The notes below the pieces were generated by a model. The model was not told where the DNA came from. It saw nothing but the letters and a program-made list of their open reading frames with translations, and did no database searches. The translations under genes and the position numbers were made by a program. A DNA stretch of 64,000 bases, from the NCBI RefSeq assembly GCF_018728565.1, contig NZ_JACSOI010000011.1:60948-124947 (forward strand), given 5' to 3'. Shown here piece by piece: positions 37,178-46,442 of the stretch (position 1 is its first letter; every line of letters starts with the position of its first letter). The DNA comes from Zobellia russellii (lineage in GTDB: Bacteria > Bacteroidota > Bacteroidia > Flavobacteriales > Flavobacteriaceae).

Positions 37178-38710
37178 ATGAAGACATTACGACTCATCTT
37201 AGGAGATCAACTGAACGAAAACCATTCTTGGTTTAAAGCTGTAGATAAAAATGTTATTTACTTAATGGCCGAAATGCGCCAAGAAACGGACTATGTTAAA
37301 CATCATATCCAAAAAGTAGTGGCATTCTTTTTAGCTATGCGTAATTTCTCCGAAACTATAAAGTCCAAAGGCCATCAGTGTATTTATTTGAAAATTTCCG
37401 ATAATAACAACCCTCAAAACTTGGAAGAAATAATAAAACATTACATTAAGGAGACCACCGCGACAAATTTTGAATACCAATTACCGGATGAATATCGTTT
37501 GGACCTACAATTACAATCCATTTGCCAAAATCTGGATTGCAACTATAAAGCCATAGAAACCGAGCATTTTTATACCACTAGATTTGAGCTCAAAAACTTT
37601 TTCTCAGGCAAAAAACAGCTTATCATGGAAAGTTTCTACCGCATGATGCGTAAAAAACACCATATTCTAACCACCGGAAACCAACCAGAAGGCGGCAAGT
37701 GGAATTACGACCATAGCAATCGTAAAAAATGGAAAGGTCAACCTACGATACCAACATCTAAGGACTTTCATAATAATGTGCAGCATCTTATATCCGAAAT
37801 TAATGAAAGTGGAGCACAAACATTTGGGCGCATAGACCCTACTAATTTTAATTGGCCCTGTTCAAGAACAGAAGCATTGGCCGTCTTGGATTACTTCTGC
37901 GAGAACCTGCTGGAACATTTTGGTGATTTTCAAGATGCCCTTCACACAAATGAAAAGTTTTTGTTTCATTCAAGGTTATCGTTTGCTATGAACAGTAAGA
38001 TGATTTCACCCAAAGAAGTCATTGATTCGGTCATAGCATACTACCATGAACATACAGATACCATTCACATTTCTCAAGTAGAGGGCTTTGTTCGTCAAAT
38101 TCTAGGTTGGCGAGAATATATGCGCGGTATTTATTGGAAAGAGATGCCTACCTATTCCAAGGTCAACGAACTAAATAACACCAACTCTCTACCCGATTTC
38201 TTCTGGACCGGTAAAACTAAAATGAATTGTTTGCATCATGCCATTGAACAAAGTCTTGACGAGGCCTATGCACACCATATACAACGCTTGATGATTACTG
38301 GTAATTTTGCACTTTTAAACATGACGGACCCCGACCAAGTAGATGCTTGGTACCTCGGCATCTATATTGATGCCATTGAATGGGTAGAAATAACCAACAC
38401 AAGGGGTATGAGCCAATTTGCAGATGGTGGTATTGTAGCCACCAAACCTTATGTTAGTAGCGCCAACTATATAAACAAAATGAGCAATTATTGTAGTAGC
38501 TGCCATTATTCCCACACCAAAAAAATAGGAGACAAGGCGTGTCCGTTCAATGCTCTGTACTGGAACTTTCTAGACGAAAAGCGAGCACATTTTAAAGATA
38601 ATAACCGTATGGCCATGATGATGAGCCTGTTGAACAAAAAATCCGCAGAAGAACTAGAAGCCTTAAAAAAAAGAGCCAATGCTATTATTGAAAAGCCCGA
38701 TTTATACTAA
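37178..38710 (+). CDS. iron-sulphur photolyase/cryptochrome (FeS-BCP, (6-4) photolyase type)
   Basis: 510 residues of the prokaryotic (6-4) photolyase family. Four cysteines at 351, 439, 442 and 455 have the same spacing as the [4Fe-4S] ligands of Agrobacterium PhrB (350, 438, 441 and 454, from memory). N-terminal LRLILGDQLNENHSWF and FAD region RQILGWREYMRGIYW are typical. It is expected to reverse (6-4) photoproducts in DNA using light. Follows the DASH gene by 26 bp. Confidence 0.92.
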   Translation: MKTLRLILGDQLNENHSWFKAVDKNVIYLMAEMRQETDYVKHHIQKVVAFFLAMRNFSETIKSKGHQCIYLKISDNNNPQNLEEIIKHYIKETTATNFEYQLPDEYRLDLQLQSICQNLDCNYKAIETEHFYTTRFELKNFFSGKKQLIMESFYRMMRKKHHILTTGNQPEGGKWNYDHSNRKKWKGQPTIPTSKDFHNNVQHLISEINESGAQTFGRIDPTNFNWPCSRTEALAVLDYFCENLLEHFGDFQDALHTNEKFLFHSRLSFAMNSKMISPKEVIDSVIAYYHEHTDTIHISQVEGFVRQILGWREYMRGIYWKEMPTYSKVNELNNTNSLPDFFWTGKTKMNCLHHAIEQSLDEAYAHHIQRLMITGNFALLNMTDPDQVDAWYLGIYIDAIEWVEITNTRGMSQFADGGIVATKPYVSSANYINKMSNYCSSCHYSHTKKIGDKACPFNALYWNFLDEKRAHFKDNNRMAMMMSLLNKKSAEELEALKKRANAIIEKPDLY

Positions 38711-38803
38711 GGTTATATAGTTTTTGGGGAAAAGGAACATCCTACGCAAAAATTTGCTTTGTAAATACAATAATGGTTTCGCGAGAGCGTCTATATATCC
38801 CAA

Positions 38804-38845
38804 AAAAAGTCCTTCATAATTTAATTACGAAGGACTTTTTCTTTT
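38804..38845. terminator. terminator between photolyase operon and clpP
   Basis: AAAAAGTCCTTC and GAAGGACTTTTT are perfect 12-bp arms with a 13-base loop, with T-runs on both strands. Serves both convergent genes. Confidence 0.88.
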
Positions 38846-38864
38846 TTTTTGGAGATTAAAATTA

Positions 38865-39413
38865 CTATTCTAAAATACCATCTACAATGCCATAGGCAAT
38901 AGATTCTTCGGCATTCATCCAATAATCCCTATCAAAATCTCTCAATACCTTTTCATAGTCCTGACCACAATTGTCGGCTAAAATACGCGCACTCAATTCT
39001 TTGGTCTTGATGATTTCTTTGGCCTGAATTTCAATATTTGAAGCTTGGCCTCTTGCACCACCACTTGGTTGGTGAATCATAACCTGCGCATGGGGCTGAA
39101 TAAACCTTCTACCTTTTTTTCCAACAGAAAGCAATATAGAACCCATAGAGGCCGCAAGACCTGTACAGATTGTAGAAACAGGGCTTTTTAAAGATTTTAT
39201 GATGTCATACATAGCAAAACCAGAAGTAACGTAACCACCCGGACTATTTATATATAACTGTATTTCTTCATTATTCTGCATATCTAAATACAATAAACGA
39301 TCTATAACGTGCTTGGCGGAATCATCATCTACCATGCCCCATAAGAAGACCTTTCTTTCTTCTAACAATTTTTCGTCTATCGCTTCTTGAACTTTTCCTT
39401 TTTTAGAACTCAT
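38865..39413 (-). CDS. clpP: ClpP protease subunit, orphan copy
   Basis: 182 residues, shorter than housekeeping ClpP. Catalytic Ser in GLAASMGS, His in VMIHQPSGG, and Asp expected in the following CGQDYEKVLRDFDRDYWM stretch; the oxyanion SPGG is also present. The usual partners tig and clpX are absent, so this may be the second ClpP found in many Bacteroidota. It would form the proteolytic barrel used by a Clp ATPase. Divergent from the T9SS cargo gene across a 391-base gap. Confidence 0.88.
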   Translation of the reverse strand: MSSKKGKVQEAIDEKLLEERKVFLWGMVDDDSAKHVIDRLLYLDMQNNEEIQLYINSPGGYVTSGFAMYDIIKSLKSPVSTICTGLAASMGSILLSVGKKGRRFIQPHAQVMIHQPSGGARGQASNIEIQAKEIIKTKELSARILADNCGQDYEKVLRDFDRDYWMNAEESIAYGIVDGILE

Positions 39414-39804
39414 TTGCTATTATTTATACATCTCAAAATTAAACAATTTATCTGTACCAAAATAGTGTTACATGATTATCAATGTAATTACCCTTCATCG
39501 CTTTTTCTTACAACCCGTCCCAAACCGTTCATTTATTCTCATCGATAGAAATAAACCGCTCATCTATAGATATATGCCGCTAACGAATAAAACCTACGTT
39601 CATCGTATAGTCTACTAATTAACAAGGGTATAGGTGACCTTTGTACAGAACAAATAAAACATATGCTATAAAATTACGGCACTTTTTTATCCCAAATAAC
39701 CTAGTTGCTACAGATTGAACTTGACCTTAATTACACCATTGCACACCCTTTACAGGTAAAGACTTAATGTAGCTTCTAATTATATGTTTACAAAACTTAT
39801 AATT
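39414..39804. other. 391-base divergent gap with regulatory-looking repeats
   Basis: No gene. It contains four copies of a 9-base motif resembling LytTR sites (39490-39603), direct repeats TCATCGATAG/TCATCTATAG exactly 21 bases apart (39539 and 39560), and a small palindrome CTTTAC-AG-GTAAAG at 39748-39761. A TAnnTTTG box was not found for either gene. Confidence 0.5.
39490..39603 (+). promoter_or_regulatory. cluster of LytTR-like binding motifs
   Basis: ACCGTTCAT (39524) and TACGTTCAT (39595) fit the published LytTR pattern [TA][AC][CA]GTTN[AG][TG]; ACCCTTCAT (39490) and ACCGCTCAT (39555) each miss by one base. The copies are on the same strand. Binding is inferred. Confidence 0.4.
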
Positions 39805-42237
39805 ATGAAGAAAAAATTACACCAAAAAAAAATTACACGAGCTCTTGGGTTCGTTTTTCTCATATTCGCTTTTAACTCCGTCAGTGCGCAACTTCAAAGA
39901 GGGTTCTCTCCTCGGTATTCGGAAACCATAACAGGTGACTTTACTATGGTTGCAAACAACGTACTTTCCCGGCATGCAACAAATGCATACAACGGGAACG
40001 GTAGTAACCATGATTTTTCGGACAACGTATTTGTAGATATAGATAGTGATCCTACTACATTTAATTCTAGTAGCGCTAATTTATCAAACCCCTCTCCTGG
40101 CAGTTCTTGCTTGACCATAGAACGTGTTTTTCTGTATTGGGCTGCAGCCGATAAAGAATATGAAGTAGATGGTTCCGGAACACCAATTGCGGGCAATGGA
40201 GGCGTTGAGCCTTCTTGGAGTTTTGATAATATTAAATTAATGCTGCCAGGGTCTAGTAACTATGAGGCCACCCTAACTGCAGACGAAGTTATTTACCGCG
40301 GTAGGGACGACCATTTTGTTAACGACCCCTATATCTGTGTTAAGGACATTACGAGTTACGTACAAGGGTTGAGCGACCCTTTTGGCACCTACCAAGTAGC
40401 CAATGTTAAAGCCACTGAAGGACAATTACTATCTCATGGTGGCGGAAGAACAGGTACATCCGGTGGATGGCAAATAGTCTTTGTTTGGCAGAGTCCGCTT
40501 ATGCCACAGAAACACATTACCCTTTTTGATGGATATGCCCATATTACAAGCACACAGAATAATTTTGATGTTACTTTTGATGGTTTCCAAACTGTACCTA
40601 ATGGTGAGGTAAAAGCAAATATGGTCATTGGTTCTTTTGAAGGAGATAGAGGAATTTCTCGGGATCAGTTATTGATATTGGATACCTCTAACTCATGGGA
40701 ACCTTTGTCCACTCCAATGAGACCGGCCAATAATTTCTTCAATAGTTCCATTACCACAAATGGCAGTGACTTTTTGGACAGAATGCCCGCAAGTTCAAAT
40801 ACATTAGGGTATGATGCCAGCTTGTTTAATTTGGAAAACACGGGCAACTCCCTAATTACCAACAATCAAACATCGGCTACGGTTCGGATGACTTCAGACC
40901 AAGAGGTTTATGGACTTTATCTTTTAGGTATGGCCGTAGAAGTTTACGAACCATCGTTAAACTCACTAGACCTTTACGCCACCGCTTCGGATGAAAACCC
41001 ACGAACTGGAGAAACCATTCAGATATATTTGGATGTGGCCAATACGGGGAACGACAATATTAGAAATTTATCTTTCTCTACTACTATACCCGAAGAAATG
41101 GACTTTATAAGTGTGGAACCGTTGCCAAGTGAGATTACCTATAATTTTGACTCGGTTACAAGAGAACTTACTTTTAATGTAGCCGATGGTTATACTGATG
41201 TTACCAGTGCGCCCTATACTATTCAATATGCGGTACGTATTAAAGATGATGCTTACTTTTCAAGTATTCCCGCTTGTACGTTTAATTCGGATTCTCAAAC
41301 CGTGGCTTTGTACACCGGCGAAATCAACACAACCCAACAAACCTCTAACAGTTCGTTTACGTTTGATGAATGTGGCGTTGGAAACGGAGACCCCACTACT
41401 ATTATCATTAGCATTACCGATGTAGAAGCACCGGTCTTTGCTGAAAATCTTCCTGAAGATATTACGGTACCTTGTAACGGAGTACCGGATGCGGCCATCC
41501 TAACTGCTATAGATTATTGCGACCCGGACCCTACCGTAACTTTTACGGAGACCGCAACCAATGACCGAAATTGTGAAACCGGTTACGAGATAACCCGAAC
41601 TTGGACAGCAACGGATAATGCCAACAATACCTTCACCCATACACAAATTATCACTGTAATATCCGATGAATGTATGATGGACGAGGAAGCACCAACATTT
41701 GTGGAAGAACTTCCGCAAGACCTTATTGTAGATTGTGATTCTATTCCCGAGGCAGATGTGCTAACGGCTATAGATAATTGCGATACGGACCCCGTAGTAA
41801 CTTTCACGGAAACCGCAACAAATAACGAAGACTGTACTACAGGTTACGAAATTACAAGAACATGGATTGCCGTAGATAACAACGGTAACGAAACTACACA
41901 TACCCAGCTTATTATAGTTGAAGCGGATATGCCTTGTGATATTGAAAATCTAGTAGTTTCCAAAACCCTGACCGCCAATGGCGATGGCATAAATGATGTG
42001 TTTGAAATTTCAGGATTAGAAGGTTGTGATTACACCTATCATCTAAAAGTTTTTAACAGATGGGGCAATATTGTCTATGAAAATAGCGATTACACTAATG
42101 ATTGGAGCGGCTATGCACCTAAAAGTTCATTGGGCAACTCAGCTATGCTTTCATCAGGAACATATTACTATATCATTGGCTTTGGAAACAATGAAATAAA
42201 ACCTGTTAACGGATATATCTATATCGGTTCTAACTAA
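39805..42237 (+). CDS. T9SS type B cargo protein with gliding-motility C-terminal domain
   Basis: 810 residues starting at MKKKLH with a signal peptide ending VSAQ. A long N-terminal region (to about 400) has no recognised family; DUF11-like repeats follow (LYATASDENPRTGETIQIYL), then two 87-residue HYR-like repeats. The C terminus is the gliding-motility/type B sorting domain (LTANGDGINDVFEISGL then YHLKVFNRWGNIVYEN). The protein should cross the outer membrane through the type IX system. The PorP/SprF gene 11 bp downstream is the usual partner for attaching type B cargo to the cell surface. Confidence 0.88.
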   Translation: MKKKLHQKKITRALGFVFLIFAFNSVSAQLQRGFSPRYSETITGDFTMVANNVLSRHATNAYNGNGSNHDFSDNVFVDIDSDPTTFNSSSANLSNPSPGSSCLTIERVFLYWAAADKEYEVDGSGTPIAGNGGVEPSWSFDNIKLMLPGSSNYEATLTADEVIYRGRDDHFVNDPYICVKDITSYVQGLSDPFGTYQVANVKATEGQLLSHGGGRTGTSGGWQIVFVWQSPLMPQKHITLFDGYAHITSTQNNFDVTFDGFQTVPNGEVKANMVIGSFEGDRGISRDQLLILDTSNSWEPLSTPMRPANNFFNSSITTNGSDFLDRMPASSNTLGYDASLFNLENTGNSLITNNQTSATVRMTSDQEVYGLYLLGMAVEVYEPSLNSLDLYATASDENPRTGETIQIYLDVANTGNDNIRNLSFSTTIPEEMDFISVEPLPSEITYNFDSVTRELTFNVADGYTDVTSAPYTIQYAVRIKDDAYFSSIPACTFNSDSQTVALYTGEINTTQQTSNSSFTFDECGVGNGDPTTIIISITDVEAPVFAENLPEDITVPCNGVPDAAILTAIDYCDPDPTVTFTETATNDRNCETGYEITRTWTATDNANNTFTHTQIITVISDECMMDEEAPTFVEELPQDLIVDCDSIPEADVLTAIDNCDTDPVVTFTETATNNEDCTTGYEITRTWIAVDNNGNETTHTQLIIVEADMPCDIENLVVSKTLTANGDGINDVFEISGLEGCDYTYHLKVFNRWGNIVYENSDYTNDWSGYAPKSSLGNSAMLSSGTYYYIIGFGNNEIKPVNGYIYIGSN
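41425..41932 (+). repeat. two HYR-like repeats, period 261 bp
   Basis: Two tandem 87-codon units begin at 41428 and 41689 (EAPVFAENLPED and EAPTFVEELPQD) and share VTFTETATN, GYEITRTW and a pair of Cys. They are Ig-like adhesive modules. Confidence 0.8.
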
Positions 42238-42248
42238 AAAAGGCAGTC

Positions 42249-43154
42249 ATGACTACGTTAAAAAAATATCTAGTTGTTCTAGCTATAAGCTGTGCCTTTT
42301 TCTCAAATGCGCAACAACTACCGCAATTTACACAATACGTATACAACACCATGTCCATAAACCCGGCATACGCCGGAAGCAGGCAAACGTTAAATGCTAC
42401 TGCCTTGCACAGAAACCAATGGGCAGGTATAGAAGGTAATCCTACCACAAGCACCCTATCGGTTCATACGCCTATACGGTTCAGTAATGTAGGTGTTGGG
42501 TTATCCTATATAAACGACCAATTGGGATATGAAAAAACCAATTACATTTATGCGGATATCTCATATACCGTTCCCTTAAGTAGCACCGTTAATATGGCCT
42601 TAGGGTTAAAAGGTGGTGTTACCAACTACAAATTAGATACTCCGGACGAAACGGACCCATTCTTCTTTGATGGTTTTTCTAAATGGAACCCCAACATGGG
42701 AGCCGGAATTTATGTAAGCTCCAATAAATGGTATCTGGGTGTTTCAACTCCTCGTATTCTTAATACCGATTTAAACAATGGTGAATTCGTGGCTCTTGAA
42801 CGTAATAGTTATTACGCCATTGGTGGATATGTTTTTGATATAGGAGAAACCACAAAATTCAAGCCCACGGCAATACTTAAATACACCAACGGGGCACCTG
42901 CATCATACGATGTAACGGCAAATTTTCTTTTCTATGAGAAATTTTGGATCGGTGCTTCCTATCGTTTTAATGACTCGGACAGTTTTGGGCTACTAATGGA
43001 TTATGCTATTTCCGATTCTTTTAGAATTGGGTATGCTTATGACTTACCTACCTCAACTTTTAGACCCTATTCCGGAGGCACACATGAGGTCATTCTTATC
43101 TATGAACTTTTTGACCGAGGTTTAAAAGCCATGAAATCTCCTCGTTATTTCTAA
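42249..43154 (+). CDS. PorP/SprF-family type IX secretion membrane protein
   Basis: 301 residues with a signal peptide (ending SNAQ) and the family opening PQFTQYVYNTMSINPAYAGS. The rest is alternating strands of an outer-membrane beta-barrel, ending ILIYELFDRGLKAMKSPRYF. SprF-type proteins are needed to secrete or surface-attach proteins with type B C-terminal domains. Its cargo is very likely the gene just upstream. Confidence 0.93.
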   Translation: MTTLKKYLVVLAISCAFFSNAQQLPQFTQYVYNTMSINPAYAGSRQTLNATALHRNQWAGIEGNPTTSTLSVHTPIRFSNVGVGLSYINDQLGYEKTNYIYADISYTVPLSSTVNMALGLKGGVTNYKLDTPDETDPFFFDGFSKWNPNMGAGIYVSSNKWYLGVSTPRILNTDLNNGEFVALERNSYYAIGGYVFDIGETTKFKPTAILKYTNGAPASYDVTANFLFYEKFWIGASYRFNDSDSFGLLMDYAISDSFRIGYAYDLPTSTFRPYSGGTHEVILIYELFDRGLKAMKSPRYF

Positions 43155-43207
43155 ATAGATTTTCCATTTTTATAAAAGTACCTCGTCATCCATTTTACTT
43201 TACAGTC

Positions 43208-43236
43208 TTTGCTTTAAACAAAAGCGGTTATCTTTG
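43208..43236 (+). promoter_or_regulatory. complete Bacteroidota promoter for the lipoprotein gene
   Basis: TTTG at 43208-43211 and TATCTTTG at 43229-43236 are separated by 17 bases, the spacing expected for -33 TTTG and -7 TAnnTTTG. The ATG is 16 bases downstream at 43252. Confidence 0.65.
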
Positions 43237-43251
43237 GGGAAAATTCTAGCT

Positions 43252-43932
43252 ATGACAAAGTACTTTTCTGCCTGCATACTTTTAACCTTTTTAGTTATAG
43301 GTTGTAAAGAGACCAAAAAGTCTGAAGCACCACAACCTGAAAAAGAGCTATCCATTCTAGAAAAAATAGCCTATGCCAATGGTTACAAAAACTGGAACAA
43401 GGTAGAAGAGCTTAAATTTACTTTTAATGTAGACCGTGATACTTCTCACTTTGAACGTACATGGATTTGGAAACCAAAAACTAACCAAGTTACTGCCATA
43501 TCTACCAAAGACACTTTAGTCTACAACCGAAAAGACATGGATAGTACCGCCTATAAAACCAATGGCGGATTCATTAATGATAAATATTGGCTCATAGCGC
43601 CTATAAATATTTTATGGGACAAAGATGGAAGCACCAATGAGCTTACACCAAATGTAGAGGCACCAATCAGTAAAAAGCCCATGCAAAAACTAACGGTAGT
43701 TTACAAGCAAGAAGGTGGCTATACCCCTGGAGATGCTTATGATTTCTATTTTGGCGATGATTATCTAGTTAAAGAATGGGTGTTTAGAAAAGGTAACCAA
43801 GAAGAACCTTCTATGACCACCACTTGGGAAGATTACACCGAAGCAGGTGGACTCAAAATTGCCAAAATGCATCAAAATGAAGATGGTAGTTTTAAACTCT
43901 ATTTTACCAACATTGAAGTAAAAACAAACTAA
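43252..43932 (+). CDS. lipoprotein of unknown function
   Basis: 226 residues starting at MTKYFS. Lipobox FLVIGC puts it in the envelope. The mature protein has repeated Trp-rich strands (YKNWNKVEELKFTFNVD, then TWIWKPKTNQV) suggesting a beta-rich lipid- or lipoprotein-carrier-like fold such as LolA/LolB, but that is a guess. It has its own well-formed promoter. Convergent with the MFS gene (4-bp overlap). Confidence 0.75.
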   Translation: MTKYFSACILLTFLVIGCKETKKSEAPQPEKELSILEKIAYANGYKNWNKVEELKFTFNVDRDTSHFERTWIWKPKTNQVTAISTKDTLVYNRKDMDSTAYKTNGGFINDKYWLIAPINILWDKDGSTNELTPNVEAPISKKPMQKLTVVYKQEGGYTPGDAYDFYFGDDYLVKEWVFRKGNQEEPSMTTTWEDYTEAGGLKIAKMHQNEDGSFKLYFTNIEVKTN

Positions 43933-45089
43933 GTATTACGTTTTTTTCGGTTTCTGGTCAATTTAAAAGTAGCGGCCAATACCAAAAGAGCGCAAGCGAA
44001 CAATACCAGAAAACAGGTCTTGAGTGAAGAGCTATCGGCAATAAACCCTAAAATTGGCGGAGCTACCAAAAATCCGGTATAGCCCGTGCCAGCAATAAAA
44101 GAAACACCTTGCGCAGAATCCACACCTTTCACTTTGCCTCCAATACGAAAAACTTCGGGTACCATAACGGAAAAACCGAGTCCGCTTAAAGCAAACCCTG
44201 AAATGGCCATATAGGTTTCGGTACTTAAAACCATGAGGTATCCTACCAACACCAAAATAGTAGCAAAAGTTACCATTTTTACCGAGCCCATTTTTTCGCT
44301 TATACCATCACCTAAAAATCTCCCCAAGGTCATGGTAACCTGAAAACCTAAAAATCCGGCGCCCCAGAGCAATTCGGGTGCCAGGCTTATTTCCTTTAAA
44401 TAAAGTCCGCTCCAGTCTACAATGGCGCCTTCACTCCCCATCGCTACAAATGAGATCAACCCAAGAAACAGCATCGGCTTAAATAATTTTAAACTGAATG
44501 CTTCCTTTTCTTCAACTGCTGCCACTACATTCTTATATTTTCCGTGGAAAATAAAATTCACGACCAAAACCAGTATCACCGCCAATAACATATGTAAAGG
44601 TGGATTGTCCAAAGGACCGATAAGAAAACTACCAAGACCGGCCAATACCCCTCCCAAACTGAAAAAGCCATGAGAAGCACTCATAAAATTTTTCTTATCC
44701 TCCTTTTCCAGCTCCGTTACCAAGGTATTCATAGAAATATCCGTAAACCCATTGGAAGCCCCTAATAGAAAAAGTGCGGCCATAAGGGTATAATAACTAG
44801 GTGCCAACAAAGGCAAAAGGGCAGCTATACTGCTCAACACCACCCCGTACCATGTTGCCTTTCCTACCCCTATTTTATTAATGATAGATGAAGCCATAGG
44901 AAACACCGTAAATACCCCTAGAGAAAGAAAAAATATAGCCAAACCCAATTGGGACTTGTCTATTTGAAGCTGCTCCTTTACAGTTGGTATATAAATTGCC
45001 CAAGTACCAAAAAGAATATTTATACTGGCAAATACCCAGGCAGCCCCAAAATAACGGGAATTGGCAAGTACAAGGCGTAATGATTTCAT
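43929..45089 (-). CDS. MFS transporter
   Basis: 386 residues with twelve hydrophobic segments in two halves. The major facilitator fold is supported by the pattern of helices and the loop GKATWYG near residue 77. No substrate-specific motif is recognisable. Convergent neighbours are unrelated, so transport role stays open. Confidence 0.85.
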   Translation of the reverse strand: MKSLRLVLANSRYFGAAWVFASINILFGTWAIYIPTVKEQLQIDKSQLGLAIFFLSLGVFTVFPMASSIINKIGVGKATWYGVVLSSIAALLPLLAPSYYTLMAALFLLGASNGFTDISMNTLVTELEKEDKKNFMSASHGFFSLGGVLAGLGSFLIGPLDNPPLHMLLAVILVLVVNFIFHGKYKNVVAAVEEKEAFSLKLFKPMLFLGLISFVAMGSEGAIVDWSGLYLKEISLAPELLWGAGFLGFQVTMTLGRFLGDGISEKMGSVKMVTFATILVLVGYLMVLSTETYMAISGFALSGLGFSVMVPEVFRIGGKVKGVDSAQGVSFIAGTGYTGFLVAPPILGFIADSSSLKTCFLVLFACALLVLAATFKLTRNRKKRNT

Positions 45090-45135
45090 GAAACGAATTT
45101 AATACTTAAGGTACTTTAAAAACGCTAACCTATAA

Positions 45136-45169
45136 ATCAAAAAAAGACCATCTTCTATAGATAGTCTTT
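45136..45169 (-). terminator. terminator after the astacin gene
   Basis: On the minus strand AAAGACTATC pairs with GATGGTCTTT (one mismatch) over a 7-base loop, followed by a run of T. Confidence 0.7.
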
Positions 45170-45196
45170 GAGTTCGTTTCTGGCCCATATTTGGTT

Positions 45197-46249
45197 TTAG
45201 CTACATCGTTTAATATAATTCCAGCGCGTATAGTCCCGTTGGTACAAACGACCATAATAAAGCACATAATCCCCTACCCTATAGCTTTTACTTGAGGAGT
45301 AATCAGCAGTAGTATCGCATAGGTCTTCCTCCGGTTGCGGATTACCGCCACCACCACCCGAAGAAGGATAAGCAGCATTGGTTCCTTGAATATCCAAAGT
45401 AGACAAACGTGCTTGTCTTTGTGGCAGCGTATTTCCGTTCAGGTCCGTTATAGTAGGCTGTCCGTTTTTACTGAATGTGTAGCTACCGTACATCATTATT
45501 GAATTTACATCAAAAGAACCGGTAAGGAAGGTTGCAGAAGTACTTTTATAGAACTGGTCCTGAGCATTGGATTGAATATTTTCCGTACGGATTATAATAT
45601 GGTCATCCCTATCTGCCCTGTTCTGTTCATGAATATAACCCAAGGTATGCCCCAGTTCATGTATGATGACAACGGCCGTAGCACGAGTGCCTAATCTAAT
45701 ATAACCACGAGAATTGTACATTCCTAAAGTTGCCACCCCTGAATTACTATTAGAACCTGAAGAAGATATGGTAACGTAATTAGATTGATTGGTACGTTCT
45801 TTAAACCTAACGTTGGTTTTATTGGACCATTCGTCAAAAGACTTTTGCAACTCACTGCGCACGCTAGAACTTAAACCGTTAATTACATAATACACCGTAT
45901 TATCCGGCCATTTTCTAATGCCGCCCGCCAACGCCAATCCGGACAATTCTTCTCCGGGAACAGGATTAGGATTATAGCTGTCAGGGGAATCTGTCAGTTG
46001 CTCCTCGAACAAGCGTGTGTCCGTACCTGCCAAGCTATAGGTGCCATCCTCTTCTAGTTGCACCTGTACGGCATCGCCCATAAAGTATTTTGTAATAAAT
46101 TCAGCATCTTGATCAACCGGAACTTCTGCTTTGGGAGCTACAGAAGTTTCGGCATCAAGCTCAGTGGTATCATTGGAACAGGAGGCCATTACCAATGTAC
46201 TTACTGCCAATAAAAGCATAAGACGAGTAGGGAACGTTTTGTTTTTCAT
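45197..46249 (-). CDS. M12A (astacin-like) metallopeptidase, lipoprotein
   Basis: 350 residues from MKNKTFP (46249); earlier in-frame starts at 46270 and 46288 are possible. Lipobox MASC. The zinc site HELGHTLGYIHEQNR is a full HExxHxxGxxHE astacin motif, and SIMMYGSY is the Met-turn. The C terminus (TADYSSSKSYRVGDYVLYYG) resembles the small chitin-binding-like domain often attached to secreted hydrolases. It likely digests extracellular protein at the cell surface. Confidence 0.92.
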   Translation of the reverse strand: MKNKTFPTRLMLLLAVSTLVMASCSNDTTELDAETSVAPKAEVPVDQDAEFITKYFMGDAVQVQLEEDGTYSLAGTDTRLFEEQLTDSPDSYNPNPVPGEELSGLALAGGIRKWPDNTVYYVINGLSSSVRSELQKSFDEWSNKTNVRFKERTNQSNYVTISSSGSNSNSGVATLGMYNSRGYIRLGTRATAVVIIHELGHTLGYIHEQNRADRDDHIIIRTENIQSNAQDQFYKSTSATFLTGSFDVNSIMMYGSYTFSKNGQPTITDLNGNTLPQRQARLSTLDIQGTNAAYPSSGGGGGNPQPEEDLCDTTADYSSSKSYRVGDYVLYYGRLYQRDYTRWNYIKRCS

Positions 46250-46442
46250 ATTTTTCAATTTAGTGTTCATTTTAAATTTTGGGGCCAAAACTTACTTTAT
46301 ACGTACGAGATAAACCACCATAATAGCCGATGAATGGTCAATATTATCGATGAAATACACTAATTAAAAAGTTTGAAATACCTAAAAATCGCTCCTATCC
46401 CCTAAAAATGGGGTAAAAACGTCTATTGAAAGAATATAGAAA

